64,000 nucleotides of DNA from Sphingomonas sp. (GCF_003248515.1 NZ_QFOB01000008.1:1-64000); one strand, 5' to 3'. Positions 42,114-50,556 are shown, numbered from the stretch's first letter. Notes: generated from the letters alone by a model not told the origin. A program made the numbers and translations.

Positions 42114-43213
42114 GCCGCGCGCGCCACGCCTTGCGCCATCCGGCCATAAGCGGCGGCGAACGCCTCGACCTCCGCATGCGTGGTGGACCAGCCGAAACTG
42201 ACGCGGATCACCTCGCGCGCCTCGCCCTCGCCCAGGCCCATCGCGCGCAGCACATGGCTGGCGTGGAGCGAGCCGGACGAGCAGGCGCTGCCGGCCGAGA
42301 CCGCGAAGCCTTCCGCATCGAGCCGGATCAGCTGCGCCTCGGCGCTCAGGCCGGGCAGCCGATAGGCGGCGATCGTGGGCGTCCGCGCGGCGCCATCCAG
42401 AAGGGGGCCGCCGACCGGCATGCCGCCCGCCTGCCCCACCGCATGATCGAGGAAAAGGCGCCAATCGATCTGTTCCAGCAGCCATGGCGGCTGCGCACCG
42501 CCCAGCGCGGGATCCAGCGCGGCGGCGAACCCCAGGATGGCGGGCATATTCTCGGTCCCCGCGCGATAGCCCCGCTCCTGCCCGCCGCCGAGCGGGGCCA
42601 GAGTGCCGATATCGCGCACCAGCAGCGCGCCGATGCCGGGCGGCCCGCCGAACTTGTGCGCGGAAATCGCGATCAGATCGGCCGGCGGGAGCGGCAATTT
42701 CCCCGCCGTCTGCGCGCAATCGACGAACAGCAGACCGCCTGCCGCATCGACGACCTCGACGATCTCCCCGATCTTCTGGAGGATGCCGGTTTCGGAATTG
42801 GCATGCTGGATCGCCACCAGCGGCTGGGGATGCGCCCGCATCAGCGCGCCGAAGGCGGCGGGCTCCACCAGCCCGCTTTCGTCCACGGGCGCGATAATGG
42901 CATCCGCGCGCTGGCGCAGCACGGCGGCATGCTCCACCGCGCTGACCAGCAGCGGCCGCGCCCGTGCCTGCCGGTGGAGCGCGATGGCGGCGCTTTCGGT
43001 GGCTCCGCTCGTGAAGATCAGATCGTGTCGCCAGCCGAGAGCGGCCCTGATGCGCGCGCGCGCCTCTTCCAGCGCGGCGCGCGCGGCGCGGCCCTCGCGG
43101 TGGGGCGAAGAGGGATTCGCCCAGCGCCCGAACCCTTCGATCATCGCTGCGCGCGCGGCCGGCAGCATCGGCGTGGTTGCGGCATGATCCAGATAGATGC
43201 GGGCGGCGGTCAG
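42110..43213 (-). CDS. Cysteine desulfurase (first in the tandem), probable CTG start
   Basis: A NifS-like cysteine desulfurase: PLP Lys in ISAHKFGGPPG, catalytic Cys in SAGSACSSGSLHASHV. The first ATG (43168) would remove the conserved N-terminal strand, which is encoded upstream in frame as TAARIYLDHAATTP. Between that segment and an in-frame TAA (43247-43249) there is no ATG, GTG or TTG. The only candidate is CTG at 43213, with GGAG eight bases before it. I therefore call a CTG start (367 aa); starting at 43168 would give 352 aa. Confidence 0.85.
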   Translation of the reverse strand: MTAARIYLDHAATTPMLPAARAAMIEGFGRWANPSSPHREGRAARAALEEARARIRAALGWRHDLIFTSGATESAAIALHRQARARPLLVSAVEHAAVLRQRADAIIAPVDESGLVEPAAFGALMRAHPQPLVAIQHANSETGILQKIGEIVEVVDAAGGLLFVDCAQTAGKLPLPPADLIAISAHKFGGPPGIGALLVRDIGTLAPLGGGQERGYRAGTENMPAILGFAAALDPALGGAQPPWLLEQIDWRLFLDHAVGQAGGMPVGGPLLDGAARTPTIAAYRLPGLSAEAQLIRLDAEGFAVSAGSACSSGSLHASHVLRAMGLGEGEAREVIRVSFGWSTTHAEVEAFAAAYGRMAQGVARAA

Positions 43214-43237
43214 TTCGGATGCTCCGTTTCGGAATGA

Positions 43238-43267
43238 TTGCGCGGCTTAGCGCGGCCCCTATATAGG
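43238..43267. promoter_or_regulatory. Promoter with a palindromic -10 between divergent genes
   Basis: TTGCGC (43238-43243), 18 bp, TATAGG (43262-43267) would drive the + strand alpha/beta hydrolase. The -10 region CCTATATAGG (43258-43267) is a perfect palindrome, so it presents a TATA element to the minus strand too, about 45 bp ahead of the cysteine desulfurase start. A good minus-strand -35 was not found. Confidence 0.5.
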
Positions 43268-43327
43268 CGCACGATCGGCCTCGCCCTAGCGGTGACGGCA
43301 CGCCACGCCTAGTTCAGCAGGACGACC

Positions 43328-43966
43328 TTGCCAGAAGTCATTTTCCCCGGCCCGGAAGGGCGTCTCGAAGGCCGCTTCAATCCGGGTCCGCGTCCGCGCG
43401 CGCCGGTTGCCATGATCCTCCACCCGCATCCGCAGGCGGGGGGCACGATGAACAACCGGATCGTGCAGGCCTGCTACCAGACGTTCGTGAAGCGCGGCTT
43501 CGCGACCTTGCGCTTCAATTTCCGTGGCGTCGGCAAGAGCCAGGGCGTGTTCGACAACGGCATCGGCGAATTGTCCGACGCGGCGAGCGCGCTCGACTGG
43601 GTCCAGTCGATCCACCCCGAGGCGCAGACGACGTGGATCGCCGGCTTCTCGTTCGGCGCGTGGATCGGCATGCAGCTGCTGATGCGCCGCCCGGAGATCA
43701 AGGGCTTCATCTCGATCGCGCCGCCGGCCAATCTCTACGACTTCACCTTCCTCGCGCCCTGCCCCTCTTCGGGGATCATCATCCAGGGCGAGGCGGACGA
43801 GGTGGCGACGCCGCTGGCGACGCAGAAGCTGGTCGACAAGCTGCGCACCCAGCGCCACATCACGATCCATCACGACACAATCCCCGGCGCGAACCATTTC
43901 TTCGAGCATGAGATGCCGGATCTGATGAAGTCGGTGGACGATTATCTGGACATGCGCCTGAAGTAA
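43328..43966 (+). CDS. Alpha/beta hydrolase (COG2945-like)
   Basis: A 212-residue serine hydrolase-fold protein. The nucleophile elbow is GFSFGAW, an early oxyanion segment is HPHPQAGGTMNNR, and the acid and His are likely in GEADEVATP and PGANHFF. Homologues are often beside Fe-S assembly genes in alphaproteobacteria, as here opposite two cysteine desulfurases. The start is TTG 43328 with AGGA upstream; the encoded MPEVIFPGPEGRLEG matches the usual family start. Substrate unknown. Confidence 0.88.
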   Translation: MPEVIFPGPEGRLEGRFNPGPRPRAPVAMILHPHPQAGGTMNNRIVQACYQTFVKRGFATLRFNFRGVGKSQGVFDNGIGELSDAASALDWVQSIHPEAQTTWIAGFSFGAWIGMQLLMRRPEIKGFISIAPPANLYDFTFLAPCPSSGIIIQGEADEVATPLATQKLVDKLRTQRHITIHHDTIPGANHFFEHEMPDLMKSVDDYLDMRLK

Positions 43967-43972
43967 GGCCGG

Positions 43973-44010
43973 GAGAGGAGCGCGCTTGCCGCGCGTGGCA
44001 TGCTCCTCTC
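43973..44010 (+). terminator. Hairpin downstream of the alpha/beta hydrolase
   Basis: GAGAGGAGC (43973-43981) pairs with GCTCCTCTC (44002-44010), enclosing a smaller CGCGC/GCGCG stem. A C/T-rich stretch follows rather than a T-run. Confidence 0.5.
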
Positions 44011-44136
44011 GCCCTCGCTCGTCCTCCTGAGCGTGTTTCAGAGCCCGTTGGCGACTCGATGACGGAAGCGCGCCGATCGCCGGGCGCGCACATTATCGGC
44101 AGCGGAACAGGCCCGGATGGTGATTGTGCAGGGGTG

Positions 44137-44158
44137 ATATGATGTATATGCATCATAT
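44137..44158. promoter_or_regulatory. Inverted-repeat operator directly before the marR start codon
   Basis: ATATGATG (44137-44144) and CATCATAT (44151-44158) form a perfect 8-bp inverted repeat around TATATG, ending two bases before the ATG. AT-rich palindromes of this size are typical MarR sites. The overlap with the translation start implies autorepression. Confidence 0.6.
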
Positions 44159-44160
44159 GC

Positions 44161-44589
44161 ATGAGCAACCCGAATCCCTGCGCCTGCACGGTGCTGCGCA
44201 AGACATCCCGCGCCGTGACGCGTTTCTATGATGAGGCGATCGCGGCGAGCGGCCTCAGCATCAGCCAGTTCGCCCTGCTGCGCACGCTCGGGCGGATGGG
44301 GCCGACCCCGCTCAGCCAGCTGGCCGAAGAGATGGTGATGGAGCGCACCTCGCTCTACCGGATGATCGCCCCGCTGGAGGCGCGCGGGCTGGTGAGCGTG
44401 ACGCAGGGCGCCGGGCGTGCCCGCGTCGCGGCGCTGGCGCCCGAGGGGCGCACGATCATCGACGGGATCGCCGGGACCTGGGACGCGACGCAGGCGCGGT
44501 TCGTGCGCGCTCTGGGCGAGGAGAAGTGGCAGGCGTTGCGGGTGCTGCTGGCGGATGCCACCCGCGCCGCAGAGGAGATCGCGGCATGA
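44161..44589 (+). CDS. MarR family transcriptional regulator
   Basis: A 142-residue winged-helix repressor: dimerisation helix with CACTVLRKTSRAVTRFYDEAI, the recognition region SQFALLRTLGRMGPTPLSQLAEEMVMERTSLYRMIAPLEARGLV, and the wing VTQGAGRARVAALAPEG. No Shine-Dalgarno precedes ATG 44161, so the mRNA may be leaderless. It overlaps the MFS gene by 4 bp (ATGA) and probably represses itself and the transporter in response to a small molecule. Confidence 0.92.
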   Translation: MSNPNPCACTVLRKTSRAVTRFYDEAIAASGLSISQFALLRTLGRMGPTPLSQLAEEMVMERTSLYRMIAPLEARGLVSVTQGAGRARVAALAPEGRTIIDGIAGTWDATQARFVRALGEEKWQALRVLLADATRAAEEIAA

Positions 44590-45860
44590 GCGCCATCGCC
44601 CGCAGCCTGCCGCTTTCGGCGCGCAACCGCATCCTCGCGGTGGTGGCCGTCACCTTCGTGGCATTGCTCGTCTCGGCGGGATCGCGCGCGGCGCCCGGCG
44701 TGCTGATGATCCCGTTGCAGACGGCGTTCGGCTGGGATCGGGCGACGGTTTCCGCCTCCGCCGCGATCGGCATCGTGCTTTATGGGCTGGTCGGCCCGTT
44801 CGCGGCGGCGCTGATGCAGTCTGTCGGCATAAGGCGCACGATGATCGGCGGCCTCGCGCTGATGTCGATCGCGACCCTGCTGAGCCTCGGCATGTCGAAG
44901 CCCTGGCATTATATCCTCACATGGGGCGTGCTTTCGGGGATCGGATCGGGCGCGGTCGCCTCGGTGATGGGCGCGGCCGTGGTGAATCGCTGGTTCGCGA
45001 CGCGGCAGGGGCTCGTCATGGGCCTTTTGAGCGCGAGCACGGCGACGGGCGCTCTCATTTTCCTGCCCTTCATCGCCTGGCTCTCGCGAGAGGGCGCGTG
45101 GCAGCCGGTGGCGATGGCCGTCAGCATCGCCTGCGCCAGCCTGATCCCGTTCGTGATCCTGTTCGTGCCCGAACATCCGGGCGACGTCGGCACGCGCCGC
45201 TTCGGCGAGAGCGCGGAGGCGGCCGCCGCGCCTATCCGCCGCGCCACCGATCCCCTGCTGGCGATCCGCACGCTCATGATGGCGATCCGCCAGCCGGTCT
45301 TCTGGCTGCTGGCGGGCACCTTCTTCGTCTGCGGGCTCACCACCAACGGGCTGGTCGGCACACACATGATCGCCTTCTGCGGGGATCATGGCATCCCGCC
45401 CGTGCAGGCGGCGGGGCTGCTTTCGCTGATGGGCCTGTTCGATCTGTTCGGCACCACGGCCTCGGGCTGGCTGACCGACCGTTATGATCCGCGCCGCTTG
45501 CTGTTCGTCTATTACGGCCTGCGCGGGCTTTCGCTGATGGCATTGCCCTTCCTCGATTTCGGGGCGGGCAGCCTCACCGTGTTCGCCATATTCTACGGGC
45601 TCGACTGGATCGCGACGGTGCCGCCGACCGTGAAGCTCACGAACCTGGCATTCGGCGAGCGGGACGCGCCGATCGTGTTCGGCTGGGTAATGGTGGGGCA
45701 CCAGTTGGGCGCCGCGACGGCCGCCTTCGGCGCGGGCCTGATCCGCGAGACGACGGGAACCTATCTGCCGGCCTTCCTGGTGGCGGGCGCGATCGGCGTG
45801 CTGGCCTCGCTCGTGGTGCTGGTGGGCCGGGTGGAGCGGAAACCGCTGGCGGCGACCTAG
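44586..45860 (+). CDS. MFS transporter
   Basis: A 424-residue major facilitator with about 12 hydrophobic helices, starting MSAIARSLPLSARNRILAVVAVTF. It has family-like loops (GWLTDRYDPRRLLFVYYGLRG near helix 8-9). Substrate unknown. It resembles the monocarboxylate/OFA-type MFS proteins in its N-terminal VSAGSRAAPGVLMIPLQTAFGW segment. Translationally coupled to the MarR regulator, so it is probably an efflux or uptake pump under MarR control. Confidence 0.88.
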   Translation: MSAIARSLPLSARNRILAVVAVTFVALLVSAGSRAAPGVLMIPLQTAFGWDRATVSASAAIGIVLYGLVGPFAAALMQSVGIRRTMIGGLALMSIATLLSLGMSKPWHYILTWGVLSGIGSGAVASVMGAAVVNRWFATRQGLVMGLLSASTATGALIFLPFIAWLSREGAWQPVAMAVSIACASLIPFVILFVPEHPGDVGTRRFGESAEAAAAPIRRATDPLLAIRTLMMAIRQPVFWLLAGTFFVCGLTTNGLVGTHMIAFCGDHGIPPVQAAGLLSLMGLFDLFGTTASGWLTDRYDPRRLLFVYYGLRGLSLMALPFLDFGAGSLTVFAIFYGLDWIATVPPTVKLTNLAFGERDAPIVFGWVMVGHQLGAATAAFGAGLIRETTGTYLPAFLVAGAIGVLASLVVLVGRVERKPLAAT

Positions 45861-45877
45861 CAGCCTGCCCTGAAGTT

Positions 45878-45886
45878 GGGGGGGGG
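45878..45886. repeat. Homopolymer of nine G
   Basis: Nine consecutive G residues 18 bp after the MFS stop in the hrcA upstream region. Such tracts are prone to slippage in replication and to sequencing error. It is outside any coding frame. Confidence 0.8.
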
Positions 45887-46030
45887 CGTCCGAAGGATGG
45901 TGAAGCGGGGCCGCTTCTGGCGTTTCGCTTGAAGGAGCCCCCTCCGTCATCGCCTTGCGATGCGACCTCCGCTTTCCGGGGAGGAATGCGGGCCTTGCGC
46001 GCTCCTCCGCCGTCCCCTTACATCTGCCGC

Positions 46031-47068
46031 ATGACCTCCGTCCCCGAACTCGGCCAGCGCGCGCGCGACGTGTTTCGCATGGTGGTGGAGGGTTATCTGG
46101 AGAGCGGCGATCCAGTGGGATCGCGCACGATCGCGCGCTTCGGCGGGCTCAATCTCTCGCCCGCCTCGATCCGAAACGTGATGCAGGATCTGGAGGAGAT
46201 GGGGCTGCTCGCCGCGCCCCATGCCTCGGCCGGGCGGATGCCGACCGAGACGGGCCTGCGCCTCTTCGTCGATGGCATGATGCAGACGACGACGCTTTCG
46301 GACGAGGAGCGCGCCGCGATCGAATCCCAGACGCGTGCTGCCGGGCCGCTGGAGGATGCGCTCGCCGCGACCAGCCAGGTCCTGTCCGGCCTCTCGGCCT
46401 GCGCCGGCATCGTACTGGTGCCGCGCGCGGAGCCGGTGCTGAAGCAGTTCGCTTTCCTGCCGCTGGGGCCGGGCCGCGCGGTGGCCGTGCTGGTGGGCGC
46501 GGACGGATCGGTCGAAAATCGCGTGATGGATCTGCCGCTGGACGTGCCCGCGCACGCGCTGGGCGAGGCGGCGAATTACATGACCGCGATGCTCGGCGGC
46601 CTGACGCTGGCGGAAGCTCAGGTGCGCCTGGAAGACGAGATCGCGATGGGGCGATCGGCGCTGGACCGGACGGCGCAGAATCTGGTGACGCGCGGGCTGG
46701 CCGTCTGGTCCGAGGATGGCAGCCGCAGGCCGGTGATGATCGTGCGGGGGGCGGCCAACCTGATCGATCCGGCCGCCGCCGCCGATCTGGAACGCGTGCG
46801 CCAGTTGATGGACGAGATCGAGGGCAAGGAGGAGATTGCCCGCCTGCTGGATAGCGCGCGGGGCGCCCGGGCGATGAAGATCTTCATCGGATCCGAGAAC
46901 AAGCTGTTCGCTTTATCGGGTTCCTCGGTTATCGCCGCGCCCTATCACGGCACGGACGGCCGCGTGGTGGGCGTGGTGGGCGTGATCGGCCCGACGCGGT
47001 TGAACTATGCGCGTGTCGTTCCCATGGTGGATTTCACCGCCCGAACACTGACGAGATTGATGGCATGA
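46031..47068 (+). CDS. hrcA: Heat-inducible transcription repressor HrcA
   Basis: A 345-residue HrcA, the repressor that binds CIRCE elements. The N-terminal winged helix is seen in GYLESGDPVGSRTIARFGGLNLSPASIRNVMQDLEEMGLLAAPHASAGRMPTETGLRLFVD, with C-terminal IFIGSENKLFALSGSSVIAAPY and VGVVGVIGPTRLNYARVVPMVD. ATG 46031 is chosen over an in-frame TTG 102 bp upstream. No CIRCE repeat was seen in this window. The stop overlaps grpE (ATGA). Confidence 0.95.
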   Translation: MTSVPELGQRARDVFRMVVEGYLESGDPVGSRTIARFGGLNLSPASIRNVMQDLEEMGLLAAPHASAGRMPTETGLRLFVDGMMQTTTLSDEERAAIESQTRAAGPLEDALAATSQVLSGLSACAGIVLVPRAEPVLKQFAFLPLGPGRAVAVLVGADGSVENRVMDLPLDVPAHALGEAANYMTAMLGGLTLAEAQVRLEDEIAMGRSALDRTAQNLVTRGLAVWSEDGSRRPVMIVRGAANLIDPAAAADLERVRQLMDEIEGKEEIARLLDSARGARAMKIFIGSENKLFALSGSSVIAAPYHGTDGRVVGVVGVIGPTRLNYARVVPMVDFTARTLTRLMA

Positions 47069-47601
47069 CTGATGAAACGACCACCCCCGACGATCTGCGC
47101 GCCGAGACGGCCGAGCAGGCCCCCGAAGTGGCCGAGCATGATCTGACGCAGAAGCTGGAAGCCGAGATCGAGGAGCTTCGCAGCAAGGTTCTCTACGCGC
47201 AGGCCGAGACGCAGAATGTGCGCCGCCGGATGGAGAAGGACGCGGCCGACGCCCGCGCCTATGCCGCGACCAGCTTCGCGCGCGATATGCTCTCCGTTTC
47301 CGATAACATGGCCCGCGCGATCGCCGCCATTCCAGCCGCAGCGCAGGAGGATGAGAGCGTGAAGGGCATCATCGCCGGCATCGCGATGACGGCCAAGGAA
47401 CTGGAAAATGTGTTCCAGCGCCACGGCATCACCAAGATCGAGGCCGTTGGCCAGAAGCTGGATCCGAACAAGCATCAGGCGATGATCGAACTGCCGAGCG
47501 ATCAGGAGCCGGGCACGATCGTGCAGGAGATGCAGGCCGGCTACATGATCAAGGATCGGCTGCTGCGCCCCGCGATGGTGGGTGTCGCCAAGGCCGGGTA
47601 A
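47065..47601 (+). CDS. grpE: Nucleotide exchange factor GrpE
   Basis: A 178-residue DnaK co-chaperone: acidic N-terminus, long coiled coil (KLEAEIEELRSKVLYAQAETQNVRRRMEKDAADARAY) and the C-terminal beta domain (QKLDPNKHQAM, GTIVQEMQAGYMIKDRLLRPAMVGVAK). It overlaps hrcA by 4 bp and lies about 3 kb before dnaK, separated by two glycosyltransferases and a copper chaperone. Confidence 0.95.
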   Translation: MTDETTTPDDLRAETAEQAPEVAEHDLTQKLEAEIEELRSKVLYAQAETQNVRRRMEKDAADARAYAATSFARDMLSVSDNMARAIAAIPAAAQEDESVKGIIAGIAMTAKELENVFQRHGITKIEAVGQKLDPNKHQAMIELPSDQEPGTIVQEMQAGYMIKDRLLRPAMVGVAKAG

Positions 47602-47693
47602 GGGTCGAGCGGCCCGTCGAGGGATGAAATCGAAACCTTTTCGTCCGATCGGGGAAATCGGATGATCCGGCCCGCGCGGCCGCTGGGGGTGTA

Positions 47694-48872
47694 ATGGTCA
47701 AGAAGGTTTTCTACGCCTCGTCGGGTCGCGCCAATATCATCGGCGCGCATCGCCACTGGCGGGAAGGGCGCTTCGATCCCAGCGAAGTCTCCATCACCTT
47801 CTCCTCGCAGATCCAGGATCTCTGCGTCGATCTCGGCGCGGAGGGGCTGTTCACCTCCGACCGGGGAGAGGCGGAAACGCTGAAGGACGGCGCCTTCACC
47901 TTCCTGCACCGGCCCAAGCGGCCCGCCAGCGGCCTCGGTTATTATTGGGAAGACCTGCGCTACGCGTTCATGATGCTGCGGGAGGCGCGCGCCTTCGGCG
48001 CGGACGTCGCCATACTGGACAGCGGCGTCACCCAATTCTTCATGATGGCGCTGTTCCCCCTGTTCGGCATTCCGGTGATCCCCGTGCTGCACAACAGCCT
48101 GTGGGCGAGCGGCTTCCGCCCGACATCGATGCGGCAGCGCGTGATCCAGTGGCTGGATCGCCGCTTCTGGCGGCGGGTGCCGCTGGCGACCCTGGCCGTA
48201 TCCACCGAATGCGAGCGACAGGTGGACGAGATTGCCGGCCCGAAGCATCGCCCCGTGGTGCAGGTGCGCGCGCAGTTCCGCCGCGAAATGTTCGATGCCA
48301 TCCCGCCCGCCGATCCGGATGCCACGCCATTCCATGTGATGTTCATCGGCCGGGTGGTCGAGGAAAAGGGCGTGCTGGATATCCCGCTGATGGCGCGCTG
48401 GATCGAGGATCGCGCGCCCGGCGCCGTGCGCTGGACCCTTTGCGGCAAGGGCACCGCGCTGGAGGCGGTGCGCGCTTCCATCCGCGAGCGGGGACTGGAG
48501 GGGGTCGTCGAGACGCCGGGCTGGATGACGCTGGAGCAGATCCAGGACGTCTATGCCAAAAGCCACGCCTCGATCGTGCCCACGCGCAGCGGCTTTTGCG
48601 AGGGGCTGGCGATGACGGCGGCGGAGGCGATCCTCGCCGGGCGCCCGCTCATCAGCAATCCGATCGTGCCCGCGCTGGAAATCCTCCAGCCGGCCGCGAT
48701 GGCCGCCCGCGCCGAGGATTATGAAAGCCATGCACAGGCGGTGCTCGCGCTGGCACAGGATCGGGCGCTCTACCGGCGCCTGCAGGCGGCCTGCGCGCCG
48801 CTGGCCGCGCAATTCTACGATCGCGAGCAGGGGCTGGAGGCGGTGCTCCGCCGCGTCATCGAGACGATCTGA
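47694..48872 (+). CDS. Glycosyltransferase family 4 (GT-B) protein
   Basis: A 392-residue retaining glycosyltransferase. The C-terminal nucleotide-sugar domain is recognisable: FIGRVVEEKGVLDIPLMARWIE, WTLCGKGTALEAVR, and the acidic ...PTRSGFCEGLAMTAAEAILAGRPLISNP segment of GT4 enzymes. The acceptor domain starts MVKKVFYASSGRANIIGAHRHWREG. Its stop overlaps the next start by one base, so the pair forms one transcript, probably for a surface polysaccharide. Confidence 0.85.
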   Translation: MVKKVFYASSGRANIIGAHRHWREGRFDPSEVSITFSSQIQDLCVDLGAEGLFTSDRGEAETLKDGAFTFLHRPKRPASGLGYYWEDLRYAFMMLREARAFGADVAILDSGVTQFFMMALFPLFGIPVIPVLHNSLWASGFRPTSMRQRVIQWLDRRFWRRVPLATLAVSTECERQVDEIAGPKHRPVVQVRAQFRREMFDAIPPADPDATPFHVMFIGRVVEEKGVLDIPLMARWIEDRAPGAVRWTLCGKGTALEAVRASIRERGLEGVVETPGWMTLEQIQDVYAKSHASIVPTRSGFCEGLAMTAAEAILAGRPLISNPIVPALEILQPAAMAARAEDYESHAQAVLALAQDRALYRRLQAACAPLAAQFYDREQGLEAVLRRVIETI

Positions 48873-49891
48873 TGCCGCACGTCGAGATCGTCCCGCCCTT
48901 CACCACCGGCGCGCACTGGCTGATCGGGGCGGAGACGCTGCTGATCGATCGGGTCGTGCCGGCGGTGGAGCGCATGTGGCTGCCCCCGGCTTATTATTCG
49001 GGCGGCACTATCACCGTGCACGATATCGAGCGCGGGGCAGGCCTTGCGCCGACGCGGGGCGGCCTGCGGATGCTGCGCCACAAGCTCCGCGCGGATCGCC
49101 CGCCCGAGCCCGTATCCGGCCTGCTGGTGGACATGCGCGAGGGCACGCCCCAGAATTTCCACCATTCGATCAGCGTGCATCTGCCGATGTGCGAGGTGGC
49201 GCGCCGCGTGCTGGATGCGCCTTTCACGGTGGTCCTCCCGTCCGACACGCCCGGCTATGTGCGGCGGGTGTTCGGGGCGTGCGGCTATCCGATCGTCACC
49301 ACCGAATATGGGGTGCCGGGCGATATCGTCCGCGTCGAGCGCGACAATATGTACAACATGCTGCGCGATACGGGCACGCCGCCGCTGCGGCGGATCGCGG
49401 AGGCCATTCTCGCCTCCCGGCCCGGCGGCGAGCGGGCGCTGCCGGCCAGGGTGTTTCTGGCGCGGCGCGGCACCCGCTTCATTTCCAATCAGGCGGAGAT
49501 CGAGGCGGTGCTGGCCCCGCTCGGCTACGAGACCGTCTATCCGGAGGATCTGTCGGTCTCGGATCAGTTCCGGCTGCTGGGGGAGGCGACGCATGTCGTC
49601 GCCATCCACGGAGCGGGCATGGGGCCGCTCCTCTATCGCGATCCGGCGCGTGGGCCGATCATGCTGGTGGAAATCCTGCCCGCCGCGCACATGACGAACG
49701 TGCACCGTTATTTCCTGGATGGGGTGGGCGGCGTCTATGTCGGCGTCCGGGGGCGGATCACGCCCGCCGATGCCGCCGCCGCTTATGCGTTCGGCGAAAT
49801 GTACACCGCCAATTCGCTGAAGCCGTTCGAGGTGGATCCCGTCAGCCTGCGGGTGGCGCTGGATCTCGCGCAGGAACAGTTCGCCGCCTGA
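48872..49891 (+). CDS. Glycosyltransferase family 61 protein (COG4421-like)
   Basis: A 339-residue protein with GT61 features: FLARRGTRFISNQAEIEAVLAPLGYETVYPEDLSVSDQFRLLGEATHVVAIHGAGMGPLLY, where the HGAGM loop and preceding strand are diagnostic. Family members occur in capsular and extracellular polysaccharide synthesis. It is coupled to the GT4 gene by a TGATG overlap and converges on the PCuAC gene with a 4-bp gap. Confidence 0.82.
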   Translation: MPHVEIVPPFTTGAHWLIGAETLLIDRVVPAVERMWLPPAYYSGGTITVHDIERGAGLAPTRGGLRMLRHKLRADRPPEPVSGLLVDMREGTPQNFHHSISVHLPMCEVARRVLDAPFTVVLPSDTPGYVRRVFGACGYPIVTTEYGVPGDIVRVERDNMYNMLRDTGTPPLRRIAEAILASRPGGERALPARVFLARRGTRFISNQAEIEAVLAPLGYETVYPEDLSVSDQFRLLGEATHVVAIHGAGMGPLLYRDPARGPIMLVEILPAAHMTNVHRYFLDGVGGVYVGVRGRITPADAAAAYAFGEMYTANSLKPFEVDPVSLRVALDLAQEQFAA

Positions 49892-49895
49892 CCCG

Positions 49896-50345
49896 TCAGT
49901 AGGGCGCGTCCTCGCCCGCCGCGACCGTCTTGGCCTCGGCCTCGGCCGTGCGCCCGCTGGCGAAGCCGAAGCGGAGCGGGATGGCGGTGCCCGGCGTCAC
50001 GACCGGATCGACATCGAACAGCATCAGGTGGCGCCCGCCCGGGGCGAAGACCAGTCGGTCATGCGCCGGCACGGGCACGGTGGCGAGCGGCTTCATCGTC
50101 ATCATGCCGCCCGATCCCATGCTCTCGTGCATCTCCACGCGCTTCGCCAGCGCGCTTTCGACGCGCACGATCGTCTCCGCGCCGCGGCCGCCGGCGATGG
50201 TGAAATAGGCGGCGGCGGGGCGCCCCGGCACGGCGGGCAGGCGCACCCACGCCTGCGTCACCTTCGGCTGGGCATCGCGCGCGCTGCACGCGGGCAGCAG
50301 GGCGAGGATGGCGAGCGGGGCGGCAAGGAGGGCGAGGCGCTTCAT
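49896..50345 (-). CDS. PCuAC-type periplasmic copper chaperone lipoprotein
   Basis: A 149-residue protein with lipobox LPAC (Cys20) and the PCuAC Cu(I) motif H-M-...-H-x-M: VEMHESMGSGGMMTM, then GGRHLMLF about 20 residues on. Such proteins deliver copper to the CuA and CuB sites of cytochrome oxidase. It is a single gene, divergent from dnaK, with no SCO or oxidase genes alongside. Confidence 0.9.
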   Translation of the reverse strand: MKRLALLAAPLAILALLPACSARDAQPKVTQAWVRLPAVPGRPAAAYFTIAGGRGAETIVRVESALAKRVEMHESMGSGGMMTMKPLATVPVPAHDRLVFAPGGRHLMLFDVDPVVTPGTAIPLRFGFASGRTAEAEAKTVAAGEDAPY

Positions 50346-50504
50346 GGGCGCCCCTTACAGCGGCGGGGCGGCGGCCGCAAAAGCGCGGGCGGCGGAAAAT
50401 CGTGGAACCTTCCCGGCATGCCTGCTCCGGCCATGCCTTGCGGTGCCTGTTCCGCCACCTATATCGCGCCCTGTGACATGTTGCGGAAACGGTGCGCTTG
50501 CCTG

Positions 50505-50532
50505 TTGAGGGAGCGCCCGGCCGCGATATTAG
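50505..50532 (+). promoter_or_regulatory. Predicted dnaK promoter
   Basis: TTGAGG (50505-50510), 16 bp, TATTAG (50527-50532), 24 bp before the dnaK ATG. It could be a sigma-70 promoter, or with CTTG at 50497-50500 and CGATATT part of a sigma-32-type promoter. No CIRCE element was found here. Confidence 0.45.
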
Positions 50533-50556
50533 AAATCTGCTTGCAAGAGGAACCCA

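Noticed and set aside
41001..43301. A continuous 766-codon frame across the whole cysteine desulfurase pair
   Set aside because: Only its C-terminal 370 codons (from ATG 42113) look like protein. The rest is a GC-rich shadow of the first desulfurase in another frame, with no recognisable domain.
45920..46030. CTTGAAGGAG...CCCCCTCC as a sigma-32 promoter for hrcA
   Set aside because: The -35-like CTTGAA is present, but no convincing sigma-32 -10 (CCCATNT type) follows at proper spacing, and no CIRCE repeat is found.
50346..50556. CIRCE element at dnaK
   Set aside because: No TTAGCACTC-N9-GAGTGCTAA-like inverted repeat is present, so HrcA control of dnaK here is not supported.
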